This document shows positions 8,441 to 9,265 of a DNA stretch of 9,265 nucleotides, one piece after another. Origin of the DNA: Chitinophagales bacterium (GTDB taxonomy: Bacteria; Bacteroidota; Bacteroidia; Chitinophagales; UBA10324). The translations under genes and the position numbers were made by a program. How positions within the stretch are numbered: position 1 is the stretch's first letter; each line of letters opens with the position of its first letter. The DNA lies in contig JAJAYG010000163.1 of assembly GCA_026786335.1 (NCBI GenBank), positions 1 through 9,265 of the forward strand, written 5' to 3'. The notes under the pieces are model-generated. The model saw only the letters and a list, made by a program, of their open reading frames with translations, did no database searches and was not told the origin of the DNA.

Positions 8441-8473
8441 CCAATCGGAAAATTGTAACCGCCGTTCGGAAAA
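8441..8473 (+). promoter_or_regulatory. Predicted LytTR operator upstream of tail-fibre-like gene
   Basis: Two direct copies of CCnnTSGGAAAA: CCAATCGGAAAA at 8441-8452 and CCGTTCGGAAAA at 8462-8473. Their starts are 21 bp apart, identical in motif and spacing to the site before the kinase gene. Here both copies have the TCGG core. The site ends 4 bp upstream of a candidate -33 element, the position expected for an activator touching RNA polymerase. Binding by the LytTR regulator in this window is inferred. Confidence 0.68.
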
Positions 8474-8477
8474 CTGA

Positions 8478-8510
8478 TTTGTCTTCAGTATGTTTCACAC
8501 CGCATATTTG
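8478..8510 (+). promoter_or_regulatory. Bacteroidota-type promoter for the tail-fibre-like gene
   Basis: TTTG at 8478-8481 and CATATTTG at 8503-8510 are separated by 21 bp. The known Bacteroidota vegetative promoter is TTTG (-33) and TAnnTTTG (-7) with a spacer of about 19-21 bp, so the second box has one mismatch at its first base. Transcription would start near 8517, giving a leader of roughly 28 nt before the ATG at 8545. Confidence 0.5.
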
Positions 8511-8544
8511 ACGCATAATCATTTTCAACTAAAACTTTTCACTC

Positions 8545-9265
8545 ATGAAAAAAATTATTTCCGCCTTCATTCTTGCAACTGTTATCCTAAATAATTTGCA
8601 AGCACAGAACACTTTTCCCGCAACAGGTGCAGCAGGTATTGGAACATCAACTCCCAATGCCTCTTCCTTGCTTGATATTGTTTCAACAACTAAGGGGTTG
8701 TTGATTCCACGAATGACAAAAACGCAACGTGATGCAATTGTAGCGCCCATTGCGGGATTAATGATTTACCAAACCACCAACACTCCGGGCTTCTATTATT
8801 ACGATGGAGCCGCTTGGGTTGCGGTGGCGCCAAAAAGCGCCAATAAGTCGCTCTCTAATTTAACAGCACCTACAGCTATTGCTGTTGAATTACTTCCGGG
8901 AACCGATAACACCATCAACTTTGGTTCATCTTCTTTTTCATGGAAAGATTTATATGCTGATGGCAATGCATTTATTACAAACGGTATTCACATTGGAGGA
9001 ACCACTGTACCCGCAGCAAAATTAGAGATCACAACTTCGAGTACTGTTCCTGCAGCAATCAGAATAAATCCTTATACTTCCTTTTTAGCTGGTGGTACCG
9101 GTGAACTTCAGTTTATGGAAACAACTGCTAATGGAACTAACTATGTTGGTTTTAAAGCACCCTCTCTAATTGCTGCAAATAAAATCTGGACACTGCCTTC
9201 GGCTGACGGAACTAACGGACAAGTACTTTCTACCAATGGAACAGGAACATTGAGCTGGGTAACGG
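8545..9265 (+). CDS. Secreted tail-fibre-like surface protein (3' partial)
   Basis: An open frame of 240 codons begins at the ATG at 8545 and runs off the right edge. It opens with a clear signal peptide, [21 protein letters not shown], cleaved probably after AQ. The mature part has the composition of Bacteroidota surface proteins with phage-tail-fibre-like architecture: a [15 protein letters not shown] segment near residue 31, then a [18 protein letters not shown] block, a [18 protein letters not shown] block ending in AAWVAV, a [13 protein letters not shown] strand and, near the edge, [18 protein letters not shown]. Such proteins often end in an intramolecular-chaperone (peptidase S74) or T9SS domain, but that part lies outside the window. 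There is no Shine-Dalgarno sequence; the leader is A/T-rich. A promoter and predicted LytTR operator lie directly upstream, so it is probably regulated by the neighbouring two-component system. Function is not known; a surface or adhesive role is inferred. Confidence 0.88.
   Translation, partial: MKKIISAFILATVILNNLQAQNTFPATGAAGIGTSTPNASSLLDIVSTTKGLLIPRMTKTQRDAIVAPIAGLMIYQTTNTPGFYYYDGAAWVAVAPKSANKSLSNLTAPTAIAVELLPGTDNTINFGSSSFSWKDLYADGNAFITNGIHIGGTTVPAAKLEITTSSTVPAAIRINPYTSFLAGGTGELQFMETTANGTNYVGFKAPSLIAANKIWTLPSADGTNGQVLSTNGTGTLSWVT

Noticed and set aside
8442..8455. CAAT/ATTG stem after the kinase stop, as a terminator.
   Set aside because: Only four base pairs with a six-base loop and no T-run; it lies within the predicted operator.
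8545..9265. Tail-fibre-like gene as evidence of a prophage.
   Set aside because: It carries a Sec signal peptide and sits behind a cellular regulatory system with no phage genes nearby; this architecture is common in secreted Bacteroidota proteins.

Overview
This window reads as a piece of a Bacteroidota chromosome. The reasons are a type IX secretion (T9SS) C-terminal sorting domain on a giant PKD-repeat protein, a LytTR-type response regulator, a signal-peptide/TPR/one-TM hybrid histidine kinase of the architecture typical of that phylum, start codons without Shine-Dalgarno sequences, and a TTTG / (T)AnnTTTG-like promoter. The DNA is AT-rich throughout. Nothing suggests a mobile element, phage integration, RNA gene or CRISPR array. 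All four genes lie on the + strand and there is no gene-free stretch over about 115 bp.

Layout. (1) Bases 1-4499 hold the 3' part of a giant secreted protein of about 1,500 residues or more. It has the tail of a signal peptide, seven propeller-like repeats, thirteen PKD domains and a T9SS sorting domain. Its real start lies off the left edge. (2) After only 23 bp comes a LytTR response regulator (4523-5275). (3) After a 115-bp intergenic region comes a 1,014-residue hybrid kinase (5391-8435) with periplasmic TPRs, a membrane segment, HisKA, HATPase, receiver and HPt modules. (4) After a 109-bp intergenic region a secreted tail-fibre-like surface protein begins at 8545 and runs off the right edge.

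How the genes may work together. The kinase and regulator together carry all four phospho-acceptors of a His-Asp-His-Asp relay (H511, D812 and H956 in the kinase, D55 in the LytTR protein). The intergenic regions before the kinase and before the tail-fibre-like gene each carry two direct copies of CCnnTSGGAAAA with starts exactly 21 bp apart. That is the period known for LytTR dimer operators. The simplest reading is a self-contained, self-regulated circuit controlling surface proteins: the regulator follows the giant adhesin-like gene, probably on its transcript, and acts on the kinase and the next surface gene.

The most unusual structural signal is in the giant protein. The cysteines of its PKD repeats are gained and lost in a pattern that fits one within-domain pair plus one pair linking each domain to the next. 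This predicts a disulfide-stapled rod of thirteen domains.
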